DNA of 64,000 nt from positions 30,549,314 to 30,613,313 of the forward strand of contig OX326958.1 of NCBI GenBank assembly GCA_946800325.1. The letters run 5' to 3'. Below the pieces are notes generated by a model that worked only from the letters and a program-made list of their open reading frames with translations, was not told the DNA's origin and searched no databases. The stretch is from Luzula sylvatica (lineage: Eukaryota; Streptophyta; Magnoliopsida; Poales; Juncaceae). Below are positions 10,006-22,174 of the stretch, piece by piece. The translations under genes and the position numbers were made by a program. Numbering within the stretch: the first letter of the stretch is position 1; each line of letters begins with the position of its first letter.

Positions 10006-11270
10006 TAATATTTTATACTATATGGATAAAAATCTGTTTTTATTTATACAATATTATTATTATTTATACATTTTTATATTATGGATTAAAATTATATTTT
10101 TATTTATACAATTTTCCTAAACTTTTTTTTACTATTAATTATACTTTTTTACTATAATTTTTTGTACTTTTTTATTGTTATGCATACATTTTTTCTATAA
10201 TGGGAATTAAAGATACGTTGTTATGTATATTATTTATTTATTATTATTTATACATTTTTATACTATAAAAAGATATGTTGGTGTTCATATTTGTTCGTTA
10301 TAAAAATGTATAATTATGAATGCGAAATGTATAAAAACAACCATCGAAAAATTTATATCTTTTTTCTATACTACGAATAAAACTCGGTTGTTATTTATAC
10401 ATTTTTCATTGTACTTAGATAATATGAATATGAAAGGTATACACATGAAGTTTAAAAATATATAAACAATTGCTTAAATCTGAGGCGGAATGTATATTGG
10501 ACGTTGTCCGAATATCTGTCCAAAAAAAAGATCGTTGGCCTAATTTTTTGCCCGCGTTTTTTTTAAGCATGTGTTTTTATTTGTTACCTGGCGCTATGTG
10601 ATTGAAAAAGATGGTTGAAAATGCAATAAGTAAAGAGTTCTAGAAAATAACGATTCCCATATTCGATACACGGATTTTTTAAATATAATAAAATTGAACT
10701 TCTAGAGTTATTATATATTATTCAGGTCAATTCAGATTATATTTAGGTCACGAGTCATTCTAATCGGATGTTATCAGATTAGGCGAATTCCCATTAGATA
10801 CCAGTTTGAATCTATACATCAATAAATTTAGATGTCTCATATGATTTTTTGTCAACTCAACGATAAGAATAATTATATAACAATATTTGCAATTTTTAGT
10901 TGTGATTAACATTTTTTTTAGTTGTGACCAACAATTTTTAGTTGTGATTAACATCCTTATAAACTAATGACAAACTAAGAATACAGAAGTTCTGAAATAT
11001 ATCACTTAATAATTCAACCACATATCAATTCTCTTACGAAACAAAGCGTGTCCCGTAATTAAGTGATGGATCTTCGTCAAATTTGTCGGGAGAACGAGAA
11101 TATAACCAAACCAAAGAATAACACAGAAAAGAAAATGTGGAAGAAGACATGAAAGAAAATATTAAATTTTAGTATTATTATACTACATTCAGAATACTTA
11201 TTCAAAACAAATTGTATGCCAAAACTTTTTTTTTATTTTATAATAAGTGAAAAAACTCATATGTCTTAAA
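10006..11270. other. AT-rich intergenic DNA, no gene
   Basis: Between about 10015 and 10320 the sequence is built from degenerate TATTTATACATTTTTATA-like units. From 10895 to 10952 there are three imperfect tandem copies of TTTTTAGTTGTGATTAACA. I see no coding, RNA or terminal-repeat signature otherwise. Confidence 0.6.
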
Positions 11271-11274
11271 TTCA

Positions 11275-11357
11275 TTAATGTCAATAAAGAAGGAATCCAC
11301 AATCTCTCACAACGCATGATTTTGTGTGTCTCACACTCAACGAACTAGGCTATGTGT
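11275..11357 (-). mobile_element. Diverged tRNA-derived SINE, antisense
   Basis: The reverse complement reads CATAGCCTAGTTCGTTGAG, then TGTGAGACACACAAAATCA and GTTGTGAGAGATTGTGGATT, collinear with the SINE at 16426-16577. The A-box region is kept; the B box is degraded. No poly(A) or target duplication was resolved. Confidence 0.65.
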
Positions 11358-12320
11358 TTATTGACAATTTTTTCTATTAAAAATCCCTTCCTCTTAATTG
11401 ATCCGGTTCTATGTTCATAAACAATAAATTTATTCTTTTTCTATTGAAAATTTTGACAATTTTTGCCAACCCTAGTGTAAAGTATCTATCTTTGTCATTT
11501 GAATGAAACTAGGAACTAACAATAGTTCGAAAATCATACTTTTAAACTTCATGAAAACTTTCCGAAAGGCTCCTCCATTAATAAAACACTTGGCTGTTGA
11601 TCCATCCTTTCACGTTTTATTTTTTTTCATTGCGTTGTTCTGTTCCTCCTTCTTTGTGTGGACTATCATCTCATTTGCTCAAAATATTTTGTCTTTTGTT
11701 GCATCTATTAAGTGCCCTTCATGCATTGGCACTAAAATACTTTTCATCAATGTTATATACACGAACTACCACATCTCGAGTGAAATATAAGATCAAAAAT
11801 TAGGGATTAATGCAGTCTCTATACGAGATTCAATGAACTTAGACATGTATTGACCTTGTTAATATTTCCAAAGTGGTCTCTGGCCACCCAGTGTGGTGAA
11901 TTGATTTGGGCCGCACAAGAAGACATTTAAAAAGATTATTAGTTTCTATGAAATATTATTATGGGGATATTTTTGTAATTTTGTTGTTTGGCAGCTTTTG
12001 TTCATTGACTTGATGGTGAGTGATGATGGCGTTACAAATATCAATCACAAATATGTCACCAATAACTAAGTTTGTAATGTTAATTATGCATATATGAATC
12101 ATAAATCAAACACGAACTTAGGCATTTGTGTCATATTTGCGGTTGGTATTTGTGTACATATCATTATTCACGGTAGAATCAACCACTCTTTTTAGGAATT
12201 CTTCAAGGGATTGAAAAGGACTGGAGTTGAAACATACAAAGGTTATTTTGCATTTATAACCTTGTGCAATGCAAATATTTTTGAAGATTTTTTTTTTTTG
12301 CATTTCACAAGGTTATGAAT

Positions 12321-14064
12321 TTTTTTGATATATAACATTCAAAAGTCCAATTTGCAAAAAATAGCACGTTATTTGTCAAATTTGGAGAACTAGCTCTTTC
12401 GTTAGTTAGCTTGACGAAAGTAGATGAATTTTCACCAAAAAAACTGACGAAAGTGATTAAAAAAGAATTTGAATTGCTAATCAGAGTTAAATGCTGTTAA
12501 CCAGAGTCAAGACTCAGATAAACCTAATTTTCTCACTTTGGTCAGAGGGTCTGACGATAGTACTCGGATAAACTTAATTTTCTCACTTTTGTCAGAGGGT
12601 CTGACGAAAGTGCTGCACTCCCCAAATAGCGAGTGGACGAAAATTCAAAGTTTTATCACTTTCAAGTTTCAACAGATATATTGGCGAAAGTATGGATCAT
12701 GCTTTTTAGGATTTTTATAATTATTTTTGTTACAACTTCAACATTGTTTTTGACCATTTTAGATTGAGAATTAGAAAATTATAAGAATATCAAAGTTTTA
12801 GATCTTTCTAAGAACTATAGTTTGGATATATTGTTTGCAATTTTTAGCTATCATTTGCTCACTCAAAATCGTCGACGACAATGCTAGTTTATTTGAAAAT
12901 TTTACAATTTTTTGACAATGTTATCTCGCAACTTTAACATGGTTTTTGACCTATTTAGATTGAGAACTAGGAAAGTACTAAAACACAATCAACAACACAT
13001 CAACACAATCGTCGATACATTAACTTTTGCAAAACAAACAAACATGAAAATAAAATGTCATCATATAAAACAAAATCATAAAACACAAAACACAAAACAC
13101 AATCACAAAACCAAATACAAAACAAAAAAAACATGAACGTAACCAAACACAATCACAAGATACAAACACTAAAAAAATAACATAATCAAACAAAACACAA
13201 TCAACGATGTCCACGTCGGGGCACGACAGCACTTGCATGTCCATGTCCACCTAGGTGATCGAAGTGGTCATTGAGCCATTCATTTTAATTAATATCTTGC
13301 TCCCTTGCTCGAAATCGTTCGGCTCAGATAGAACGTCAAGCATTTGTCTAAATAATATAACATAATAATAATAATAAATATAATAATATTAATAAGTAAT
13401 AACAACCTATTTAGCCAAATCAAATGGCTAAAAAATCTATTTTCTAATTAAAGAATTATAAATTCCTTAAACAAAGTAACGAAAATGTAAACAAATAAAT
13501 CAAATGAATCAAACAAATTTAGACAAATATAACCAAACTAACAAAAATAACAACCTATTTTTCTAAAAAATAACCTTTAATCCATAATTAAATTAACTAG
13601 TATTTTATAAAGTAAAAGAGTAAATAACGTATCAAATAGAGGAGAAACATCTTCTTCTATATGAATCCAAGATTTTTTAATTTTTTCGATTTTTGTTTTC
13701 TTTAGTGGATTTTTCGAAAGGAAACAAGACGAAAGGGGGAGATGACTGATATTTTGCTCACTTGCAAATGAGTTAATTCAAAACACGCGTCCCCTCACAT
13801 GCGCATAGTGATCTTGTCGGTACTCACAGTGCACGCATGCATTTTCGCCAGCCCCTCTGGCGAAAGTGAGGAGATTAGGTTTGAACCCTAGTTAACAACA
13901 TTCAACCATGATTAGCAGCCCAAATTCTCATCTAAGCTCTTTCGCCAATTTTCTTGACGAAAGTAATTTCATTTCCACCAAGATTTCTGACAAAAGAACT
14001 AGATCTGCAATCTGGGCCGGTTATTTTTGCAAATTGGAATTTTTTGATGCTATATATCAAAAAA
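12321..14064. mobile_element. MULE-like element with long terminal inverted repeats
   Basis: The left end (about 12321-12620) and right end (about 13840-14064) are inverted copies of each other over more than 200 bases: TTTTTTGATATATAAC...CCAATTTGCAAAAAATA on the left and GCAAATTGGAA...TATATATCAAAAAA on the right. Both carry the same spaced palindromes. The interior has an AC-rich low-complexity stretch (13075-13200) and on the - strand a short coding-like tail ending GGHGHASAVVPRRGHR and a stop at about 13200. Sequence at 13330-13740 aligns with 9310-9650, so this is an internal-deletion relative of the neighbouring relic. No convincing 9-bp target duplication was seen, so the MULE assignment is by TIR length and style only. 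Confidence 0.6.
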
Positions 14065-15884
14065 TATTCCAAGATTATATAAAATATTTACAAATGTAAT
14101 AAAATGATGTCAAGTTTGTCTCATTATATGTCAATTAAAAATGTATATACGAGAGTATGACCGGGCAATCGGGCAACCGGACAATAGACAATTTCAGGGT
14201 GCATCCGGAGTTCATGAACAGTTATGGACGATCACGGGCGGTCGTTTTCAGTGAAGTGTAAAATTATTTCTATAAATATTTTATGATCAAGCAATTAATA
14301 TTTTACTTATTTTTCTAAATGTTTGTGTAATAAAATTATCTAAAATTTGCATGTTTAATTACTTGAAAATTCAAGGTAATACGAAAGATACTAATGTAAA
14401 CACGAGACAATAATTTCATGACGGAATTTTTTTTTCCATTGCAACTTTTTTGACAATAGTATTTTAATCTTGACTTTAGTGCGTGTTCAATTTTAGCTTA
14501 CTCTTCTAACCTAAATGGTTTAGTTTCTATTTTTGTGGGGGTATAAATGAAAAACTATTCTCTGGTTGAGTGCCATTATTGGTTGCTCACTTGCTCCGAA
14601 CTCCACCACTTTTGGCTTCTTTTCACTGGCTTTAGCTTTAAAAGGTGATTTTTCTCTTTATGCCCATCACTTTTCTTTATTGTAGCATTTTTTGTTCTTT
14701 CTTTTTTGTGGGAACACTCTCTCATTTATCATTTTCAGTTCTTAAAACTCAATAAAAAAAATAAGAAACCAGTTTTTTATTCTCTAAAAATATACTATTG
14801 ATTGGGTCGTTGATTGCTGGAACAAACTAATGGTCTCTTAAATTTAATTAATTTCTACCAAGAAAAGGGTGGCAGTGTAATTTTATCTTCATTAAGTTTG
14901 TTTCAATAATTTCATTATTAAGCTGACTTTAGAATCTTTGGTTTAATGGATTCTACAATTCATGTGCTCATTTGCTTCCCGGATTGGTTAATATTATTTT
15001 AATTTAATATTATTTTAGGCAGTTTCAATTTCATATTTTAAATATTATCAGAGTTCTGTTCTGTATCCTGTCTGAATAGTTAGGATTGGTTAAAAAATTG
15101 CAAGAAATATGAAGAGGAGAAACCTGATTGGTTTATTAATTAAGATGTTCAAGTTCTAGCTTTCATTTGTAAAATAATAAATAAACAAAAAAAACCCACC
15201 ATATTGCTCGATTTAGTTTAATTACTCAAGTTTACCCAATTCGATATACTGGAAAATGTTTACTGATACCAAATTTGTTCACTCATACCTCAAAATATCA
15301 AATTTTTTGTCAACAAGACAAATCTGACAAATTGGTACACATTAATTTCTCTGATAAACTAATAGCAATTATTGAACTGTTGTTATTTCGGCCTTCTCTC
15401 TCTTATCCTGAATGGTTTCACAATCCTAGCTAAAATGATAAGTTGACTTTCGAAATATTTAAAACTTGAAGTTCAAAACTACAATTAACATTCCTTTGTG
15501 GATGTATCGAGAGATTGTATTTGAATAAAATAGCGTATTCAAGTTTCTTTCCATTCCTTTGAATTTGGTTCCAATTCGATCTAGATTCATACCAGCTTGG
15601 AAAATCGTAGCTGGCTGATACGCATTGACCTAGATTAGTATTTAATTAAATTACAAGTATATAATACTTGCTCTAACCATCCAAATTCAAACCCCAATTT
15701 GTATTTCGAGTACAGTTCTCATTAAGTGAGTTCTTAATCTTCTTCCTTTCATAAAATTTCTACAAAAATTCTTATTATTTCTGTACTTGTGTGATAATTA
15801 TTTTGTTTTTCAGGCCTACATTTATTTATGATAACTATTTTCATTTTTGATCCGTTTTTCCCCTTTTTTTAGACAACGGGTCCA
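14065..15884. other. Region upstream of the sulfate transporter gene
   Basis: AT-rich DNA without a recognisable gene or repeat. A polypyrimidine tract followed by TTTTTTAG at 15863-15872, only 12 bases before the start codon, looks like a 3' splice site, so the leader is probably interrupted by a 5' UTR intron with its first exon somewhere in this region. I could not place the promoter. Confidence 0.4.
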
Positions 15885-18800
15885 ATGAAGAGTACTTCTG
15901 TTTCTGACGAGTTAACACGAGCCCAAACAAACCAAAGGGCAAACAATGGTAGCAATGGAAACGGGGTTAAGGTTCCACCGAAAACCAGCGTCTTTCAGGA
16001 TTTTTCTCGTACATTTAACGAAGTATTTTTTCACGACGACCCATTAAAAAAATACAAGAACCAGTCAAAAGGAAAGAAGCTTTGGCTCGGGATTCAATCC
16101 GTCTTCCCCATTCTTGATTGGGGAAGGGATTATAATTTGAGCAAGTTTAAAGGGGATTTAATAGCCGGTTTGACTATCGCAAGTTTGTGTATTCCGCAGG
16201 TATGAAGAATTAATAGCTGTTTAATAGATTAATTGCAATGGATATATAATGGATTTATTTGCCATATATTTTGTTTTGTAGAGATAAGCTTTCAAATTAT
16301 ATTGGGTTAATCTATATGATATTCTATTCATTAAATCATAGATATATGTGATCATGAATGGGACCTCATTTAAATTATTAAAGGGATCTTCAAATACCAG
16401 TTGTCATAAAAATATACAAGATATGCCAATGGGTCCATAGCCTAGTTGGTTGAGTGTGAGACACAAAATACCACACGTTGTGAGAGGTTGTGGGTTCGAT
16501 CCCCAGTGGCATCAAAAATATTAGGTATCAGTAACGAAAGCGATCGCTTGTCGGATACCATTCAAAAAAAAAAAAATATATACAAGATATGGCAGTAGGA
16601 AAATATATACATATAGAAAATCATTCAAAAATCATGCAGTAACACATAATTTATTTATTTTATTCAGGATATTGGGTATGCAAAGCTAGCCAATCTCGAC
16701 CCCCAATATGCACTATGTAAGTTAATATACCCTTAATTTTGTACCATATCAGCAAGCTCTGTTCTGTTCCGTAAAGCCTAAATGGGCAAACGGAAATAGC
16801 ACACTATGGGCAGCATGGTCCAGAAACAAATAGCACACGATTTTGGCCCAAATGAAGAAAAATAAAGAATAAACTACTTGTGTTATTGATATAGCTAGGC
16901 TAGGACCATTATTAGGGTTTATTACTGGGCTTGCCTAGTTATTAGATCAGTTTAATACTCTCAATCTTTAGGATAATACTTCAAATTATTAAGAGTTTCG
17001 TCCTGTTCGAATACAGATACAAGTTTTGTATGTCCGCTAATATACGCGGCAATGGGGAGCTCGAGAGATATAGCTATAGGACCCGTTGCGGTGGTGTCTC
17101 TTTTGCTCGGCACGCTTCTCAAAGCAGAAATCAGCCCTACCAAACACAAGGAAGAGTACATCCGTCTTGCTTTCACCGCCACTTTCTTCGCTGGCGTAAC
17201 CGAAGCTGGCCTTGGATTCTTCAGGTATATTATTTAAAAGCATATATTTTTATCATTTAATACTTAGTTCTTAAAAAAAAATTCTCTTCTGATTCAGGCT
17301 GGGTTTCATTGTGGATTACTTATCGCATGCGGCGATAGTGGGATTCATGGCAGGTGCGGCGATCACAATTGGTCTCCAACAGCTCAAGGGCTTCTTGGGA
17401 ATAAAAGTTTTCACCACAGAAACCGATATAGTCTCTGTTATGAAATCTGTCTGGACTAATGTTGATCACGGTGTAAGTGGATTTCACCTCAAATTACAAG
17501 AACAATAATAATAAGGAATATTCTACATTTCCTGCACATTTTCCCACCACTTTAGTGATGAGTCACCATTGCTCAATTAATTCCCTATTTAACAAGCTGG
17601 ATTAACGATTAATTCATGGATAATAAAAAAATAATATTTAATTATAGTCTCCATCAATTAATAGTTAATTATGAATATTAAAAAATTAATGAATATGAAT
17701 TAATCATTAATTGATAGAGGTATTTAATGAATTAATTATGAAATGATGACTCATTACGATTGTGTGGGGGGAATGGGGGAGACACGGTAGAAGGCCTTTA
17801 ATATTAATAGGCATTCAAAAAATATTAATAGCTCAAGCATTTACAGTTCGGACTTCTGTTTTTTACAGTGGAACTGGGAAACGGCGGTTATAGGGCTGTC
17901 TTTCTTGACATTCCTTCTTGTAACCAAGTACATTGTAAGATCTAAGAAACTAAAAATTAGTCTCTATAGACTATATAAACAGATAAACTAAAGAGTCATG
18001 ACATTTGAATTTACCAGGCGCACAAGAAAAAGAAGCTATTCTGGATTGCAGCAATTGCGCCGCTTATCTCGGTTATTGTATCCACTCTATGTGTTTATCT
18101 AACTCGTGCTGACAAAAAGGGAGTTAATATTGTAAGCTCATATCTTTGTTTCTATGAACCTCCTAATTAGGATTATCAAAATGTTTCGAGATGTGAAAAT
18201 GCTTCTATACTTACAGGTTAACCATATACACAAAGGAATAAACCCATCTTCCATACATAAAATCTACTGGACGGGGCCAAATCTAGCTAAAGGGGCGAAA
18301 ATCGGTATTATTGCAGGAATGGTTGGCTTAACGGTACGTATTAAACCTAACAAAGTATAACATATGAAGCTTTAGCTTTAAATTCTATTACTATGATATT
18401 AAATGGAAATTGTTATTGTGATTCAGGAAGCAATTGCAATTGGAAGAACATTTGCGACTATGAAAGATTATCCTCTAGATGGAAACAAGGAAATGCTTGC
18501 ACTAGGAGTTATGAATATTGCCGGTTCTTTCAGTTCTTGCTACATCGGAACAGGTAGATTATCTCACGAACAAATTTGCAATGGCCCCTTGTAAAACGCA
18601 AATTCAGGAAAATTTCAAAATAACCCGCATTACTTCTTTTTTTCTATTTTAGGATCGTTTTCAAGGTCAGCAGTGAACTACATGGCAGGATGTAAAACAG
18701 CAGTATCAAACATCGTAATGGCCCTAGTAGTCTTGTTAACACTATATGTGATCACGCCTTTATTCAAATACACCCCTAATGCAGTTATTGCGGCAATTAT

Positions 18801-19849
18801 TATTTCGGCCGTGATTGGATTAATTGACATAAAAGCGGCATATACAATATGGAAAGTTGATAAGTTGGATTTTCTTGCTTGCTTGGGCGCCTTCGTCGGT
18901 GTTGTTTTTAAATCCGTCGAAATTGGTCTCCTAGTCGCGGTAAAAATAGGGAGATTACAATTTGAAAAAAAATATGACAATATTTTTTAAAATGAAGGTT
19001 TGGTTCTAAAGATATTTTCTTGAAAATAGGTTGCGATATCAGTAGCTAAGATCCTTCTTCAAGTGACGAGGCCAAGAATTGCTTTATTAGGAAACATTCC
19101 GAGAACTACCATATATAGAAATACTGATCAATATCCTGAAGCAGTAAAACCGCCCGGAGTTTTGGTTGTGAGGATTGATTCAGCAGTCTATTTCTCCAAT
19201 GCCAACTATGTCAAAGAAAGGTATACATGATATCATTAATCCTTTATTATGTTAACAAAAATATTTTTTCGTACTAATTAATAACTTCCGGTTGTTTTTT
19301 TTTTAGAATTTTGAGGTGGTTAAGTGATGAACAGGATTTAAATGCAGCGAATGATCTACCGAGAATTGATCATGTGATTGTGGATTTGTCACGTAAGTTA
19401 AAACAAAAAAAAGTATATCATAACCTTTTTTATTTCAAGATGGAAACATTTATCTTGGATAATTACCTTTATTTGATCTTTCAGCCGTAACGGATATAGA
19501 CACTAGCGGTATCCATGGCCTAGAACAGCTCTTCACAACCCTCCAAAAGCGCTCGGTTCAGGTTAGCATTACATATTTCAAAATATAGACGAAGAATAAC
19601 ACTTATTAAATATAAATTTAGTTGTCCATTTCTTGCATATTTTTTAATTCACACATAGAAAGGCTGACTTACCATATTTATCGTATATCCATTGCGAAAC
19701 TTTAGCTTGCAGTTGCGAATCCGGGCCCACTAGTAAGTGAGAAGTTCCATGCTTCGCACTTCACCAACCATATTGGGCCGCAAAATATATATCTCAGTGT
19801 TGCAGAAGCAGTTGCGAATCGTGCTCCAACAACATTAGACGATGCATAA
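15885..19849 (+). CDS. SULTR1: High-affinity (group 1-like) sulfate transporter, 13 exons, 651 aa
   Basis: Proton-coupled sulfate symporter of the plasma membrane (SLC26/SulP family). Exons: 15885-16199, 16668-16716, 17017-17224, 17298-17472, 17869-17934, 18018-18131, 18217-18333, 18427-18553, 18653-18939, 19030-19220, 19307-19392, 19485-19561, 19706-19849. All introns are GT-AG and phases join to 651 codons plus TAA, the usual family length. The N-terminal tail is hydrophilic. The SulP signature [17 protein letters not shown] spans exons 1-2, followed by [17 protein letters not shown], many hydrophobic helices and [14 protein letters not shown]. The C-terminal STAS domain carries [18 protein letters not shown], with Thr585 at the position known to matter for STAS function. 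Wording throughout resembles SULTR1 rather than SULTR3 or SULTR4, but subgroup is judged from memory. Intact; intron 1 holds a SINE. Confidence 0.93.
16426..16577 (+). mobile_element. tRNA-derived SINE in intron 1 of the sulfate transporter
   Basis: About 152 bp with an internal RNA polymerase III promoter: A box TAGCCTAGTTGG at 16438-16449 and B box GGTTCGATCCC at 16493-16503, followed by a tRNA-unrelated tail and a poly(A) run. It is flanked by a 14-bp target duplication, ATATACAAGATATG, at 16412-16425 and 16578-16591. The perfect duplication implies a fairly recent insertion. Confidence 0.93.
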
Positions 19850-20800
19850 GGAAAGAAGATATCACTATGCAAATATCATACTCTTGAGTATATGTTTAAA
19901 GAAAACTAAAAGAAGTATACACATGTGAGAATTTGTTTTTGAATGTTTTTGGGTTTTTTTTAGTTGAGTTTTTGTTGTATATTGGTGGGGTTACCACTAA
20001 TTTGGGGGTGTCGTTGATATATTGGAATATATGGTGGGGTACAGAGCAAATTTGCACTTAAAAATGGATTCATGACTAGGTAGTGGCCTTTGGTGGAGAG
20101 TTTTGGTTTTGGATGCTCTTTTTTTTTTTTTTTTTTTGTATTTAAAACATATATACTGTCTGGTTTTTTATTTTGTTTTTTCTTTTATCATGGCAGAGGG
20201 ATTATTGTCTGAAGAAGTTCAGTTTGTATGTATCTTACTTATTCAATTTGATTTTAAGGTGTGAATGTTACTTGTGTTGCTTTGAATTATTTCTGAATTG
20301 TTTCTAATATTTCCAGCAGTCCTTTTTCTCTACTAGTATTTTCTCTGATAACTGTCTCCACATTATGTTGACAATGGCAACTACATATTTATTTTTATTT
20401 TTCACATTAAATATTTACATATATACAGATAATTAAAATTGAAAAAAGAGAAATGTACAAATTTAATACGTTGATATTCTAAATTACTTAAAAAATAAGC
20501 AAAGTCGTATAAAGAGCCTTAATATTAAATGATTATTTATCACTCCCTGAGTTTTAATTTCAAATTTCTCCATTGCGTTATCTCTTGAATTAACACATTA
20601 AATAGTATTTGCATTGTTTTTTCCTCTTCCGTAAAGATTCTCGCACATCTCTTTTCATATAATAAACGTAAAATACAATACAATTTGTCTAACTTCCTTG
20701 TTTTCGTGCGAACTTACAATGACTTCTACTAGCCCTTTAGAATAATAATTTCGATCTACTCGTTGGAATACATGCCCACTCTTAAGCACACTTATTAAAT
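19850..20800. other. Sulfate transporter 3' UTR and AT-rich spacer
   Basis: A T-rich 3' flank (poly-T at about 20120-20138) continues into AT-rich DNA. No gene or structured repeat is visible. Confidence 0.5.
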
Positions 20801-20820
20801 AAGTGACCAATATCTTCATA

Positions 20821-21290
20821 TGGCTCGCCATACAAAAACGTATTCTCACGCAAGACCAACTCATAAAACGAGGATGGGAACACCCAACTTCATGCACCCT
20901 TTGCTCGTCCGTAATAGAATGCGTCGAGCATCTTGTTACGGGTTGCCCCTACACCATTCAGTGCTACAGACAACTAGGAATTGATATAAAGGAAGCTTGT
21001 TCTGTCGACGATGCATGGAAGGTGCTCTATAAAGCTGACCAAAAAAACCATGAAGATGACACCAAAAGTCTAACAACAAGTTGGTCCGCCGCGATATGAC
21101 CATATGGAAAGAGAGAAACAAAGCAAAAATGCCGATTCTACTTATTCAAGAAATTAGAGATTTAATTAAATTCTGGAAATGTTGTAATGTTTCATGAATT
21201 CGGATGTAAAATGTTGTAAACGTGTTTTATTCAATAAATAAATAATTGCTAGAGCACGGTTTCGTGCTCTAGGTTCCTTTCAAAAAAAAA
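20821..21290 (+). mobile_element. 5'-truncated LINE (reverse-transcriptase zinc-binding end)
   Basis: The frame begins without a start and reads WLAIQKRILTQDQLIKRGW, then CTLCSSVIECVEHLVTGCP, the zinc-binding domain found at the C-terminus of plant L1-type and RT-containing proteins (CxLC...ExxxHLxxxCP). One frameshift near 21095 separates this from TIWKERNKAK, also typical of these proteins. A 3' UTR follows, ending in a hairpin and a poly(A). Flanking target duplications are AAGTGACCAATATCTTCATA (20801-20820) and AAGTGACAAATATCTTCCATA (21291-21311), so the truncated copy's borders are exact. Not a host gene. Confidence 0.9.
21251..21270 (+). other. Perfect hairpin near the LINE 3' end
   Basis: AGAGCACG-GTTT-CGTGCTCT, an 8-bp perfect stem with a 4-base loop, about 10 bases before the poly(A). 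Stem-loops at this place can serve as the recognition site of the element's own reverse transcriptase; here that role is inferred. Confidence 0.8.
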
Positions 21291-21311
21291 AAGTGACAAA
21301 TATCTTCCATA

Positions 21312-22174
21312 TCATTTTCTACATAGCATGCACATGTTCGGTAAATACCATCCCCTCGCTATTAAATTCTATATAGTTAAAATTTTATTTAATTGACATA
21401 ATCATCAGAATATCCTTATTCTTAACGGAGCCGATATTTTCCACAAATTTATTATATTTGAATCGATATTGACGCCCTTGATGTGGAATGTATATGTATT
21501 TTTGACAATAAATTCCATTGATAATAGATTTAAATTATTGTAGTTCTATTAATGCTCGAGACAATAAGTTCTTTTTTAATTTTCTCTTTTTTTCTGAAAA
21601 AAATCATGTACGAAGTTATCAGTATGAAATGCACAAGTTTTGAATATATTAAACTCATACTTCGTTATTTTATCATTCCATGAGTTTGGATTTATTTTCC
21701 TTTCTTTTGGTGTATAGCTTAAACTTCCTGCCGGTTTTATTATTCATTGCAAAATAATAAAAACTAAGATCCTTAGAATGCATCAGGAAATTTATAGATA
21801 ATATTATAGCTCATACAATAGTTCTAAAAGTAATATTACAGAATAGTTCTATAAGTACTTTGATATACTATATTTATAAATAATATTACAAACTAAGATC
21901 CTTCTAAATAATTATTCATAGATAATATTACACTTATAAAAGTACTTTGAAAAATAAAATAGTTCACACAAAAACTTAACAACATAAAATCGCACAACAC
22001 ACCTCATAGCAATTTTACTCTAGGGCAAATACTCCATAAAATAGACAAAAAAGAATATATAGATATATATAATTCGGTGCGAATAAAGTCTCCATAAATT
22101 CTGATATACATTATTCAATGTTATTACCATCAAAAACCAATTAACAAATAATTAAAACCACATCGATAAATTAA
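21312..22174. other. Spacer and 3' UTR of the ACC gene
   Basis: AT-rich sequence between the LINE and the stop codon of the carboxylase gene. No ORF, repeat structure or RNA gene is apparent. Confidence 0.5.

Noticed and set aside
11503..11803. Overlapping hydrophobic ORFs as a membrane protein gene
   Set aside because: AT-rich sequence makes Phe/Ile/Leu-rich frames by chance, and there is no domain, splice or start context.
16438..16503. A tRNA gene
   Set aside because: A and B boxes are present but the cloverleaf is not complete, and poly(A) with target duplication makes it a SINE.
20803..21099. A 98-codon host gene with a zinc-binding domain
   Set aside because: The frame starts inside a LINE fragment, breaks by frameshift, and the whole segment has target duplications.
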